The translations under genes and the position numbers were made by a program. From JAAYGD01 sp964428195 (GTDB lineage: Bacteria; Bacillota_I; Bacilli_A; RF39; UBA660), in assembly GCA_964428195.1 (NCBI GenBank), contig CAYRXC010000010.1:1-26142 (forward strand): 26,142 bases of DNA, in the 5' to 3' direction. Below are positions 14,391-23,159 of the stretch, piece after piece; position 1 is the first letter of the stretch; each line of letters starts with the position of its first letter. The notes beneath the pieces are model-generated. The model searched no databases, was not told the origin of the DNA, and saw nothing but the letters and a program-made list of their open reading frames with translations.

Positions 14391-15582
14391 AATTAAGCCG
14401 GAATTATTAGCGCCTGCTGGAGACTTAGAAAAAGTCAAGTGGGCTATTGAGTATGGTGCTGATGCAGTGTATCTAGGTGGCAGAGATTTTAGTCTTAGAG
14501 CAAATGCCAAGAATCTATCAATAGAAGAAATAAAGGAAGCATCGGATTATGTCCATTCATTCAATAAAAAGATTTATGTTACAGTAAATATAATATTTCA
14601 CAATGAAGATTTAAAGAATATTTCAAATTATTTGATTGATTTAGATAATTCAAATGTTGATGCCATAATAATATCTGACCCATTTATTATTGATTTAGTT
14701 AAAGAATTAAAATTGAAATTCGATATTCACTTGAGTACTCAACAAAACACATTGAATCATGAAGCTGCAAAATATTGGGAAAGTCAAGGAGTATCTAGAA
14801 TAGTATTTGCTAGAGAATGCTCAAAAAAAGATTTAATAAGAATAAAAAAAGAATCAAATATAGAATTAGAGACATTCATTCATGGAGCAATGTGTGTTGG
14901 GTATAGCGGAAGATGTGTTTTATCAAATTATTTAACTAATAGAGACTCAAATAGAGGGGGATGTAGTCAAATATGTAGATGGAATTTTGAACTATATGAT
15001 CAATTTTTAAATAAAATTGATAATTCAGAAGATTATTCATTGGCTGTAAAAGATTTATCGATGGTAAAACATATTAAAGACTTAATCGATATTGGAGTAA
15101 CTTCTTTTAAAATAGAAGGAAGAATGCGTTCTGTATATTATATAGCTACAGTATTAAACATATATAGAAAGATAATAGATGATTATTATGATGGGATTAT
15201 TGATAATGATATTGAGAAAGAAGAATACGAATTATATAGATGTGCCAATAGAGAAGCTATACCTCAATACTTTGAATCAAAACCTAAACTAGAAGGTCAA
15301 TATTACTTGGGAAGAAACGAACAATCTAATAAAGATTTTTTAGGAATAGTTCTAGATTATGATGGCAAAGAGATAACCATAGAGCAAAGAAACTATTTTA
15401 AAGTTGGAGATAAAGTAACTATATTTGGGCCAAAAACAAAAAGATTTGATCTAGATATTGAATATATTAAAGATGGGGACGAATATATTGAAGCAGCAAA
15501 TCATCCTCTTCAAATAGTAAAAATAAAATGTGACAAAACAGTAAAAAAAAGTGATATAATGAGAGTAAATTTTTTATATTGA
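14383..15582 (+). CDS. trhP2: U32 family protein TrhP2 (tRNA U34 hydroxylation, YrrO-like)
   Basis: A U32 family protein of 399 residues. The barrel starts with PELLAPAGDLEKVKWAIEYGADAVYLGG. The U32 signature around ETFIHGAMCVGYSGRC includes C171, C178, C194 and C198 (spacing 6, 15, 3), the set expected to hold an iron-sulfur cluster. A C-terminal beta domain (about 300-399) is also present. With TrhP1 it is expected to make 5-hydroxyuridine at tRNA position 34 using prephenate, which TrmR then methylates. The start overlaps the trhP1 stop (ATGAATAA), and AAGGTG precedes it. In B. subtilis udk separates this gene from greA; here greA follows directly with its own promoter. Confidence 0.92.
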   Translation: MNKIKPELLAPAGDLEKVKWAIEYGADAVYLGGRDFSLRANAKNLSIEEIKEASDYVHSFNKKIYVTVNIIFHNEDLKNISNYLIDLDNSNVDAIIISDPFIIDLVKELKLKFDIHLSTQQNTLNHEAAKYWESQGVSRIVFARECSKKDLIRIKKESNIELETFIHGAMCVGYSGRCVLSNYLTNRDSNRGGCSQICRWNFELYDQFLNKIDNSEDYSLAVKDLSMVKHIKDLIDIGVTSFKIEGRMRSVYYIATVLNIYRKIIDDYYDGIIDNDIEKEEYELYRCANREAIPQYFESKPKLEGQYYLGRNEQSNKDFLGIVLDYDGKEITIEQRNYFKVGDKVTIFGPKTKRFDLDIEYIKDGDEYIEAANHPLQIVKIKCDKTVKKSDIMRVNFLY

Positions 15583-15607
15583 CATAAATATAAAATAATA
15601 GTAATAT
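15579..15607 (+). promoter_or_regulatory. Promoter of greA
   Basis: A perfect -35 TTGACA (15579-15584), a 17-base spacer and TAATAT (15602-15607). The -35 overlaps the last codon and stop of trhP2. The start is predicted near 15614, and CGGAGAG is the ribosome binding site. Confidence 0.7.
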
Positions 15608-15639
15608 GTATTAGAATTAAGAACGGAGAGTGCATTAAA

Positions 15640-16110
15640 ATGGCAGGAAAAAGAGAAATATATTTAACAAAAGAAGGATTAGAAGATCTGAGGAAGGAAC
15701 TTAGTTTATTGAAACAAGAGAAAAGACCAGAAGTAATTAAGGCAATAAAAGAAGCTAAAGAACTTGGAGATTTATCTGAAAATGCAGAATATCATGCTGC
15801 AAGAGAAGAACAAGGATTTTTAGAGTCAAGAATTAAAGAACTTGAATATATGGTCGATAACGCTTCAATAATTGAAGAAAAAGCTACTGATAAAATTAGA
15901 ATTGGATCTACGGTTGAAATCAAATATATTGAAGATCAAGAAGTAGATACATTTAAAATTGTTGGGTCTATCGAAGCAGATCCATTTGAAAATAAAATTT
16001 CTAATGAGTCGCCTATTGCAAAAGCTATACTTGGAAAAAAAGCTGGTATGGTTTCTACAGTAGAAAGTCCTAATGGAAAATATGACATTGAAATTTTAGA
16101 AGTTAAGTAA
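15640..16110 (+). CDS. greA: Transcription elongation factor GreA
   Basis: GreA rescues backtracked RNA polymerase by stimulating transcript cleavage. The 156-residue length is normal. An N-terminal coiled coil (about 10-75) has the conserved tip GDLSENAEYHAAREEQ, with D44 and E47 as the acidic tip residues. The C-terminal FKBP-like domain includes GSTVEIKYIE, GSIEADPFENKISNESPIAKAILGKKAG and VESPNGKYDIEILEVK. ATG 15640 follows GGAGAG. It is first in a likely greA-tig transcript, with a hairpin at its stop codon. Confidence 0.97.
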   Translation: MAGKREIYLTKEGLEDLRKELSLLKQEKRPEVIKAIKEAKELGDLSENAEYHAAREEQGFLESRIKELEYMVDNASIIEEKATDKIRIGSTVEIKYIEDQEVDTFKIVGSIEADPFENKISNESPIAKAILGKKAGMVSTVESPNGKYDIEILEVK

Positions 16111-16133
16111 CTATTAATAATAATAGTTATTTC
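16108..16133 (+). terminator. Hairpin at the greA stop, possible partial terminator
   Basis: TAACTATTA at 16108-16116 pairs perfectly with TAATAGTTA at 16121-16129 around ATAA, followed by only a short T run before C. The greA stop codon forms the start of the stem. The weak tail suggests partial termination or a processing site before tig. Confidence 0.5.
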
Positions 16134-16149
16134 ATTGTGAGGAGGAAAA

Positions 16150-17400
16150 ATGAAAAACGTTCATGAAATTACAGTTAAAATAGAAGGTAAAGATTGGGAA
16201 GAATCTTTAAATAAATCTTTTGAAAAGAACAAACAAGAGGTTAAAGCTGATGGATTTAGAAAAGGAAAGATTCCAAGAGAAGTATATATAAAGAAATATG
16301 GTATTGAATCTTTATATATGGATGCAGTTAATAATTCTATTCCAAAAGCATATGAGGAAGTAGAAAAAAGTGGTTTAAAACCCGTTGTTCAACCAAAGGT
16401 TGATATTAAAAAAGTAGACGAAAAAGGATTGGAATTAATTTTTACAGTTGTTGAAGCTCCAGAAATAAAAATAAAAAAATATAAGGGCTTAAATGTTAAA
16501 AAAGAGAAAGTATCTGTTACTAAAGAAGAAGTAGAAAAAGAAATTGAAACTTTGAGAAAACAATATTCTGAAGTAATTATTAAAGAAGATAAAATTGAAA
16601 AAGGAGATACTGCTGTAATCGACTTTGATGGTTTTAAAGATGGTAAACCATTCGAAGGGGGAAAAGGAGAAAACTTCCCATTAGAAATTGGAAGTAACAC
16701 CTTTATACCTGGATTTGAAGATCAATTGATTGGTTTAAAATCAGAAGAAAACAAAGACATTAAAGTTAAATTTCCAGATGATTATCCAGCAGAAGAGTTA
16801 AAAGGACAAGAAGTCGTATTTAAGGTTCATGTACATGAAGTTAAAACTAAAAAGATTCCAGAATTAGATGAAAACTTTATATTAGATTTGGCTATGGAAG
16901 GTGTTACTAACCTTGAAGAACTTAACAAGAAGGTTAAAGAAAACCTTATGTCTAAAAAAGACTTAGATGCTGAAAATAAATTAGTAGATAATATAATAGA
17001 AGAAATCAATAGAAATGTTACTGTAGAAGTACCTCAAGAGTTACTTGATCAAGAGATAGATAGAATGATTAAGAACTATGAAGAAAGATTAAAGATGCAA
17101 GGAATTACTCTTGAACAATATCTTCAATTCACTAAGATGACTGAGGAAGATTTAAAGAAACAATTGACTGAAGAAGCTAATAAGGGCGTAAGATATAGAC
17201 TTTTACTAGAAGAAATTATAACTAAAGAAGACATAAAAGTTACTGAAGCAGATGTTGATCAAGAACTAGAAAATATGGCTGAAATGTATCAAATGACAAA
17301 AGAAGAAATAGAAAAAGCTATGGGTGGCAAAGAATATTTGGAACATGATTTAAAATATAAAAAAGTAATAGATTTTCTTAAAGAAAATAACAAAGAATAA
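16150..17400 (+). CDS. tig: Trigger factor
   Basis: Trigger factor is the ribosome-bound chaperone and prolyl isomerase that meets nascent chains. The protein has 416 residues. The N-terminal ribosome-binding domain has the signature GFRKGKIP at 35-42. The FKBP-type PPIase domain lies around 150-235 (GDTAVIDFDGFKDGKPFEGGKGENFPLEIGSNTFIPGFEDQLIG). The C-terminal helical chaperone arms are rich in Glu and Lys (about 240-416). ATG 16150 has a clear GAGGAGG. In many Firmicutes clpX follows tig; here lon follows after a terminator and clpX is absent from the window. Confidence 0.97.
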   Translation: MKNVHEITVKIEGKDWEESLNKSFEKNKQEVKADGFRKGKIPREVYIKKYGIESLYMDAVNNSIPKAYEEVEKSGLKPVVQPKVDIKKVDEKGLELIFTVVEAPEIKIKKYKGLNVKKEKVSVTKEEVEKEIETLRKQYSEVIIKEDKIEKGDTAVIDFDGFKDGKPFEGGKGENFPLEIGSNTFIPGFEDQLIGLKSEENKDIKVKFPDDYPAEELKGQEVVFKVHVHEVKTKKIPELDENFILDLAMEGVTNLEELNKKVKENLMSKKDLDAENKLVDNIIEEINRNVTVEVPQELLDQEIDRMIKNYEERLKMQGITLEQYLQFTKMTEEDLKKQLTEEANKGVRYRLLLEEIITKEDIKVTEADVDQELENMAEMYQMTKEEIEKAMGGKEYLEHDLKYKKVIDFLKENNKE

Positions 17401-17423
17401 GACATTTTAATGTCTTATTTTTA
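17398..17423 (+). terminator. Rho-independent terminator after tig
   Basis: TAAGACAT at 17398-17405 pairs with ATGTCTTA at 17410-17417 around TTTA, then five T's. The tig stop codon is the first three bases of the stem. Confidence 0.85.
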
Positions 17424-17460
17424 TATTATTAAATTATTTTAATATTTAAGCTGTTTTTGA

Positions 17461-17489
17461 TAGACAAATACATCTTTTTCTTCTATAAT
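17461..17489 (+). promoter_or_regulatory. Promoter of lon
   Basis: TAGACA (17461-17466), a 17-base spacer and TATAAT (17484-17489). The start is predicted near 17496. I see no CIRCE inverted repeat or CtsR heptad repeat around it, so heat-shock control of those types is not supported. Confidence 0.75.
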
Positions 17490-17517
17490 AACACTTAAAT
17501 CTTTTAAAGGAGGCCAT

Positions 17518-19821
17518 ATGAATTCACTTCCAATTATAATAATTAAAGGTGAAATATTACTTCCTCATTGTGAAGTTAGAATAGATATAAAAAACGATAT
17601 AGAAAAGAATATAGTAAGATACTCTGAGTCAGAGTTTGGCGGGGAACTATTAATTATAACTCCAATAGATCAATTAGAAGAAACAATAGATTTCAATAAT
17701 TTTCCATCGATAGCTACTGTTGGCAAAATTAAACTTAATGTTGCAATAAATGAGAATATAACAAGAGTTGTCATAGAAGGAATTAAAAGAGTAAACATAG
17801 AAAAATATTATAAAAAAGAAGAATTTCTTATGGCAGATACTAGACCAACTACAAAATTTGCTCTCTCAGTTAAAGACGAGAAAGCATTAATAAATAAGAT
17901 TACATTGGATTTGGAAAGATATTTATCTAGAGCGCCTTATTTAAGCAATAGCATATTAGGCATAATTAATAACGAACTTAGTATATCTAAGATTGCTGAT
18001 TTGGTTTCTAATTTTTTACCGATATCGATAGATAGAAAGATGGAATATTTAATTACTCCTAATCCTTATACTAGAACAATTATGATATTAGAAGATATTA
18101 GAAAAGAAGAAGAAATCTTAGATATAGAACAAAAAATTGAGATTAAATTAAATGAAACATTGGATCAATCTCAAAAAGAATTTATTTTGAGAGAGAAAAT
18201 AAGAATTATTAAAGAAGAACTTGGTGATAAGAACGTTAAAGATGATGAAATAGAAAAAATCAGAGAAAGCATTAAAAATATTAAAGCACCAGAAAAAATA
18301 AAAACAAGATTGTTCAATGAATTAAACAGATATGATTTAATGAATATAAACTCTCCAGAAATGGGAATGACAAGAGATTATATTGAATGGATGTTGTCAT
18401 TGCCTTGGAATGAGTATAGCAACGAAGAAATTGATTTAAAAAAGGTAAGAAAATCATTAGACAAAACTCATGCAGGATTAGAAAAAGTTAAGACTAGAAT
18501 AATTGAATTTCTTGCTGTAAGACAAATGAGCAAAGATTTAAAAACTCCTATTATATGCTTGGTTGGGCCTCCAGGAACAGGAAAGACTACTTTAGCGAAA
18601 AGTATTGCTGAAGCTATAAATAGAAAATTTGTAAAGATTTCTGTTGGTGGAATAAATGACGAATCAGATATTATTGGTCACAGAAGAACATATATTGGAG
18701 CAAACCCCGGAAGAATAATAGGTGCAATGAAGAAAGCAAAATCATCTAATCCGGTATTTCTTATAGACGAAATAGATAAGATGACCAAAGATTATAGAGG
18801 AGATCCTGCAAGTGCATTATTAGAAGTATTAGACAAAGAACAAAATAAATACTTTTATGATAATTACCTAGACGAAGAATATGACTTATCTAATGTATTA
18901 TTTATATTGACAGCTAACGAATTATATAGAATTCCCGAACCATTAAGAGATAGATTAGAAATAATTAACTTATCAGGATATACTGAATTTGAGAAATTAG
19001 ATATATCAAAAAAACATTTAATTCCTAGAGAATTATCTGAACATGGGTTATCAAATAAAATAACACTAGATAGTAAAGGAATTTTGACTATTATTAGAAA
19101 TTATACTAGAGAATCTGGTGTAAGAGAATTAGAGAGAAATATAGCAACAATTCTAAGAAAAGTAGCAACAGAAATATTAGAAAAAAAGCATAATGGGATA
19201 ATAAATATTTCTAGTAGTAAAGTAGAATCTTATTTAGGAAAGAAAAAATACTTTTTTGGAGAAAAAGATTCAAAAAAAGAAGTAGGAGTTGCTGTAGGAC
19301 TAGCATATACTGAATTTGGTGGGGATATACTTCCTATTGAAATAACATTTTATGAAGGAAAAGGCACATTATTATTGACTGGTTCTTTAGGAGATATAAT
19401 GAAAGAATCTGCACAAATTGCACTTAGTTATATAAAGAGCCATTATAAGGAACTAAAAGTTGATTATAAACTTATATCGAATAGTGACATACACATTCAT
19501 ATACCTGAAGGCGCTATTCCAAAAGAAGGTCCAAGTGCTGGAATAACTCTCACAACAGCATTAATAAGTGCATTTACAAATAAACCTATTAGTAAAGATA
19601 TTGCAATGACTGGAGAAATTACACTAAGAGGAAATGTACTTCCAATTGGAGGCTTAAAAGAAAAGAGTTTGGGCGCAAATAGAAGTGGAATAAAAGAGAT
19701 AATAATTCCATACAATAACGAAAGAGATTTAGCGGAATTACCTGATTATTTAAAAGAAAAAATTAAATATCATTTAGTAAAAGAGTATAAAGAAGTATAC
19801 AAGATTATGTTTGGTAAATAA
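17518..19821 (+). CDS. lon: ATP-dependent protease Lon (LonA type)
   Basis: Lon unfolds and degrades damaged and regulatory proteins in the cytosol. The 767-residue protein has the N-terminal LON substrate-binding domain (about 1-190, starting LPIIIIKGEILLPHCEVRI), a coiled linker (about 200-260), and the AAA+ domain with Walker A GPPGTGKTT at 350-358 and Walker B FLIDEID around D417/E418. The serine-lysine protease domain has S673 in EGPSAG and K716 in GGLKEKS, 43 residues apart as in E. coli Lon. ATG 17518 follows a perfect AAAGGAGG. It appears monocistronic, between the tig terminator and the deoD promoter region. There is no membrane segment, which excludes LonB. Confidence 0.97.
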   Translation: MNSLPIIIIKGEILLPHCEVRIDIKNDIEKNIVRYSESEFGGELLIITPIDQLEETIDFNNFPSIATVGKIKLNVAINENITRVVIEGIKRVNIEKYYKKEEFLMADTRPTTKFALSVKDEKALINKITLDLERYLSRAPYLSNSILGIINNELSISKIADLVSNFLPISIDRKMEYLITPNPYTRTIMILEDIRKEEEILDIEQKIEIKLNETLDQSQKEFILREKIRIIKEELGDKNVKDDEIEKIRESIKNIKAPEKIKTRLFNELNRYDLMNINSPEMGMTRDYIEWMLSLPWNEYSNEEIDLKKVRKSLDKTHAGLEKVKTRIIEFLAVRQMSKDLKTPIICLVGPPGTGKTTLAKSIAEAINRKFVKISVGGINDESDIIGHRRTYIGANPGRIIGAMKKAKSSNPVFLIDEIDKMTKDYRGDPASALLEVLDKEQNKYFYDNYLDEEYDLSNVLFILTANELYRIPEPLRDRLEIINLSGYTEFEKLDISKKHLIPRELSEHGLSNKITLDSKGILTIIRNYTRESGVRELERNIATILRKVATEILEKKHNGIINISSSKVESYLGKKKYFFGEKDSKKEVGVAVGLAYTEFGGDILPIEITFYEGKGTLLLTGSLGDIMKESAQIALSYIKSHYKELKVDYKLISNSDIHIHIPEGAIPKEGPSAGITLTTALISAFTNKPISKDIAMTGEITLRGNVLPIGGLKEKSLGANRSGIKEIIIPYNNERDLAELPDYLKEKIKYHLVKEYKEVYKIMFGK

Positions 19822-19862
19822 TGTCAAATATAACTTGTGTTCTTTTTTTAAGCATTCAATAG

Positions 19863-19871
19863 TGTTAATAT
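19863..19871 (+). promoter_or_regulatory. Possible promoter of deoD
   Basis: TGTTAATAT resembles an extended -10 and lies 22 bases before ATG 19893. There is no clear -35, so readthrough from lon is the alternative. Confidence 0.35.
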
Positions 19872-19892
19872 ATTATTAATATAGGAGGTATT

Positions 19893-20594
19893 ATGACACC
19901 ACACTTAGAATTTAATAAAGAAGATGTTTCAAAAATAGTATTAATGCCAGGAGATCCACTAAGAGCTAAATATATTGCTGATAAGTTTTTAACTAATGTT
20001 AAAGAAATTAATGATGTAAGAAATATGCTTGGGTACACAGGGTATTATAAGTACAATAGAATTACTGTATTGGGATCTGGTATGGGTAATCCAAGTATGG
20101 GAATATATTCATACGAATTATATAAGTATTATGATGTTGATTGTATAATTAGAATAGGGACATGTGGAGCATATAAAGATTTGAATTTATTAGATATTAT
20201 ATTAGTAGATAATAGTTGTAGTGATTCTGTTTATGCTAAAGCGTTAAATGGCAATCAATTAGATATAATAAATTCTTCAAAAAGAATTACTGATTTAATA
20301 GAAGAAACAGCTTTAGAAAACAATATAAACACTATAAGGGGAAATATTCATTGCAGTGATGTATTTTATTCAAATATTATCAATAAAGACTTAATAGAAA
20401 AATATGATTGTTTAGGAGTCGAAATGGAAACATTCTCATTGTTTTCTAATGCATTATATTTAAATAAAGAAGCTGCAGCAATAATTACTGTATCTGATTC
20501 AATAAATCATGATATAATATTAACTCCCGAAGAAAGAGAACGCTCACTAAACAATATGATTCAATTAGCGCTTGATTCAGCATTAAAAATATAG
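19893..20594 (+). CDS. deoD: Purine nucleoside phosphorylase, DeoD type
   Basis: DeoD cleaves purine (deoxy)ribonucleosides with phosphate to free base and ribose-1-phosphate in purine salvage. The 233 residues match the hexameric bacterial family. Residues line up with E. coli DeoD: H4; the phosphate ligands G20, R24, R43 and R87 with T90; the nucleoside-binding VEME (E177-M178-E179); and the catalytic Asp D202 in TVSDSI. ATG 19893 follows AGGAGG. It is the first gene of a probable operon with two M16 peptidase genes, eight bases downstream, an association I cannot explain functionally. Confidence 0.96.
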   Translation: MTPHLEFNKEDVSKIVLMPGDPLRAKYIADKFLTNVKEINDVRNMLGYTGYYKYNRITVLGSGMGNPSMGIYSYELYKYYDVDCIIRIGTCGAYKDLNLLDIILVDNSCSDSVYAKALNGNQLDIINSSKRITDLIEETALENNINTIRGNIHCSDVFYSNIINKDLIEKYDCLGVEMETFSLFSNALYLNKEAAAIITVSDSINHDIILTPEERERSLNNMIQLALDSALKI

Positions 20595-20602
20595 GAGACA
20601 TT

Positions 20603-21844
20603 ATGAATTATAAAAGAAAAGAACTTAATAATATAGTATTACACACAATTAAAACTGATGCTTTTAAAACAATAACGATAGATATATATTTTAGGAGAAA
20701 AGCTAATATTGAAGAATACTTAGCTTCTTATTTTATGTTAAGGTTGTTAGAATATAGTACAAAGAAATATGATTACAAATCACTAATAGAAAGAAAAGAA
20801 GATCTTTATAATTTAAAACTTTATACTACATCTAATATTGAACCTACAAAATATAGAAATGATATATTGACAATAAAGTTTATCGCTCCAAAATATTCTT
20901 ACGAAAATATAGAAGAGGATGTTTTTGATTTAATTAGAGAAGTTATATTTAATAATAATCTAGAAAACGAAGAATACTATCAAGAAATAAAAACAATTAT
21001 TAATAATGAATTATTGTCAGTAAAAAACAATAGAAAAAAATATGCATATTTAAAAATGTTAGAAAATATGGAACCTAATGAAACTATCTCATATCCAATA
21101 ATAGGTAGAATTGAGGATATGGAAAACTGCACCCTTGATAAAGTAAAAAATAATTATAAAGACCTTATTGATAATAGTCAGATAGATATAGTTGTTGTTG
21201 GTAATATCGAAGAAGAAAAATACAAAGAAGTTTTTTCAAATATGTTTAGCAGTGGAAAGAGATTTGAAAATATTAACTTTGAAAAATATTTAATTAACAA
21301 CAAAGAAAAAGAAGTATTCATAGAAGAAAAGGGTTTAAATCAAAACAAGCTTTGTGTTGGTTTAAGAATTCTAAACTTTGATTATCAAAATGAAGAATTT
21401 ATTTCATTCTTATATAAAACAATTCTTGGATCTGGAACCAGTTCAAAATTATTTGTTGAAGTAAGAGAAAAGAATTCTTTAACTTACTATGCTTCTGCAA
21501 AGTTTATTACTCCTTCATTAATTGCTTTAGAGTTTGGAATAGATAGGAATAATTATAACAAAGCTTTAGAACTAATTAAGAAGACTATTAAAGACATGGA
21601 GAATGTTTCTGAAGAAGAATTGGAAATAGCAAAAAAAACATTGATTTCAAATAGCAAAGATATAGAATATAATTCTAAATTAATATCTAGTAATTATTAT
21701 AAAAAAGAAAATAATGTTAATTATACTTATGATATAAATGAAATGATTAAAAAAATTAATAATGTAAAAGCAAATGAAATAAATGAATTTGCAAAAAAAG
21801 TATATGTTGATACTATACTTCTTTATGGAGAAAATTATGAATAA
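20603..21844 (+). CDS. M16 peptidase-like protein, non-catalytic partner (YmfF-like)
   Basis: The 413-residue protein has the two-lobed M16 (insulinase) plan but no HxxEH zinc motif; the corresponding N-terminal helix reads EEYLASYFMLRLLEYS. The C-terminal lobe keeps the substrate-side signature, R288 with Y295 and Y296 in VREKNSLTYYASA. M16B peptidases work as pairs in which one subunit has the zinc site and the other the R/Y pair. The next gene has the zinc site and overlaps this one by eight bases (ATGAATAA), so they should form a heterodimer in the cytosol. ATG 20603 follows AGGAG. It resembles the YmfF/YmfH pairs of Firmicutes. Confidence 0.88.
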   Translation: MNYKRKELNNIVLHTIKTDAFKTITIDIYFRRKANIEEYLASYFMLRLLEYSTKKYDYKSLIERKEDLYNLKLYTTSNIEPTKYRNDILTIKFIAPKYSYENIEEDVFDLIREVIFNNNLENEEYYQEIKTIINNELLSVKNNRKKYAYLKMLENMEPNETISYPIIGRIEDMENCTLDKVKNNYKDLIDNSQIDIVVVGNIEEEKYKEVFSNMFSSGKRFENINFEKYLINNKEKEVFIEEKGLNQNKLCVGLRILNFDYQNEEFISFLYKTILGSGTSSKLFVEVREKNSLTYYASAKFITPSLIALEFGIDRNNYNKALELIKKTIKDMENVSEEELEIAKKTLISNSKDIEYNSKLISSNYYKKENNVNYTYDINEMIKKINNVKANEINEFAKKVYVDTILLYGENYE

Positions 21845-23102
21845 AATCGAAATAAATAAACTAGGAGAATTTGTTTATCATGAAATATTGGATAATGGAA
21901 TAAATGTATATATTTATCCAACTAACAATACTAATGAATATTTTATTTCTTTTTTTACAAAATATGGAAGCGTTTACAACGATTTCAAACTGAAAGAAGA
22001 TAATGAATTTAAAGAATATCCAAAAGGTATTGCTCATTTTCTAGAACACAAATTATTTGAATCTGAAGATGAATCAGTATTTGATTATTTTGCAAAAAAT
22101 GGTTCATATTGCAATGCCTATACTTCTTTTTACATTACAAACTACATTGTATCTGGAAAAGATAATTATTTTGGAGATTTAAACTATTTAATTAATTATG
22201 TTCAAAAACCACATATTACAAATGAAAATGTCGAAAAAGAAAAGGGGATAATAGAACAAGAACTAAATATGTATATGGATGATCCATATTATGCTTTAAC
22301 GGAAACAACTAAGTTTAATTTGGTTACTAATCACTCAGTTAGATACGATATAGGAGGAAAAGTAGAGGATATAAAAAGAATAACTAAAGACATGTTAGAC
22401 GATTGTTATAATACATTTTATTCTCCAAATAATATGAATATAGTTGTATCTGGTAATATCGATGTAGAAGAGACTATTTCAAAAATTAAAGAAAATCAAT
22501 ATGGAAAACATATAGATAATAAAGATTATACTTTAATGAAATATATTGAAAATAACATGGTTAGTAAAAAAGAAGAAATAATAAATATGGATGTAGAAGT
22601 CCCATTACTCTCTGTTGGATTAAAATTATTTAGACCAATAAATATTGAAAAAAACATATTTGATTTTTATGTTTCATCAATTATATATGAAAATTTTAAT
22701 AAAATATCTGATTTTTATTTATCTAATTTAAAAGAAAAAAATTTATTTTCTCCAATAGGAATAATGGTTGAATCATTAGAAGATTTCGTAATAGTAATTC
22801 TAATAATTGAATCTAATAATCCTGAGCTAATGAAAGAAAGAATTATAGAAAAATATAAAAATATGAATATAAGTGAATCTTTCTTTGAAAGATTCAAGAA
22901 AAAAGAACTAAGTAATCTTATATATTATTTTGAAGACCATAAAGATGTCAATGATTTTATAGTTGGATCGATAATAGATTATGGTTATTTAAAAAATGAT
23001 ATTGTTGATGAGATTAAATCATTAAAATACAATGAGTTTAATCAAGTATATAGGGATTTACAATTTGACATAATCAATTCAGTAATAATAAAAAAAGGAT
23101 AG
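21837..23102 (+). CDS. M16 family zinc peptidase, catalytic subunit (YmfH-like)
   Basis: The 421-residue protein carries the inverted zinc motif HFLEH at 67-71 (GIAHFLEHKLFE) and the downstream Glu in KGIIEQEL, E142 being the likely third ligand. The family role is processing of short peptides inside a clamshell. I use ATG 21837, preceded by GGAG and overlapping the previous stop by eight bases; an in-frame ATG at 21783 lies inside the partner gene and is unlikely. No signal peptide is present. The substrate is unknown; some paired M16 enzymes mature peptide signals or cofactors, but no precursor gene is seen nearby. Confidence 0.92.
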   Translation: MNKIEINKLGEFVYHEILDNGINVYIYPTNNTNEYFISFFTKYGSVYNDFKLKEDNEFKEYPKGIAHFLEHKLFESEDESVFDYFAKNGSYCNAYTSFYITNYIVSGKDNYFGDLNYLINYVQKPHITNENVEKEKGIIEQELNMYMDDPYYALTETTKFNLVTNHSVRYDIGGKVEDIKRITKDMLDDCYNTFYSPNNMNIVVSGNIDVEETISKIKENQYGKHIDNKDYTLMKYIENNMVSKKEEIINMDVEVPLLSVGLKLFRPINIEKNIFDFYVSSIIYENFNKISDFYLSNLKEKNLFSPIGIMVESLEDFVIVILIIESNNPELMKERIIEKYKNMNISESFFERFKKKELSNLIYYFEDHKDVNDFIVGSIIDYGYLKNDIVDEIKSLKYNEFNQVYRDLQFDIINSVIIKKG

Positions 23103-23128
23103 ACAAAGAATGCTGATAGTGGTATCAT
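23100..23128 (+). promoter_or_regulatory. Promoter of the HD phosphohydrolase gene
   Basis: TAGACA at 23100-23105, a 17-base spacer, and TATCAT at 23123-23128 with a TGG extension. The -35 is the same variant hexamer as at lon and overlaps the end of the M16 gene. Confidence 0.65.
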
Positions 23129-23159
23129 TTATTTTAGTTTTTAGAAAAGAGTGAAAAGT

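Noticed and set aside
17424..17517. CIRCE or CtsR heat-shock operator in front of lon
   Set aside because: No inverted repeat of the CIRCE type and no tandem CtsR heptamers are present; only a normal promoter is seen.
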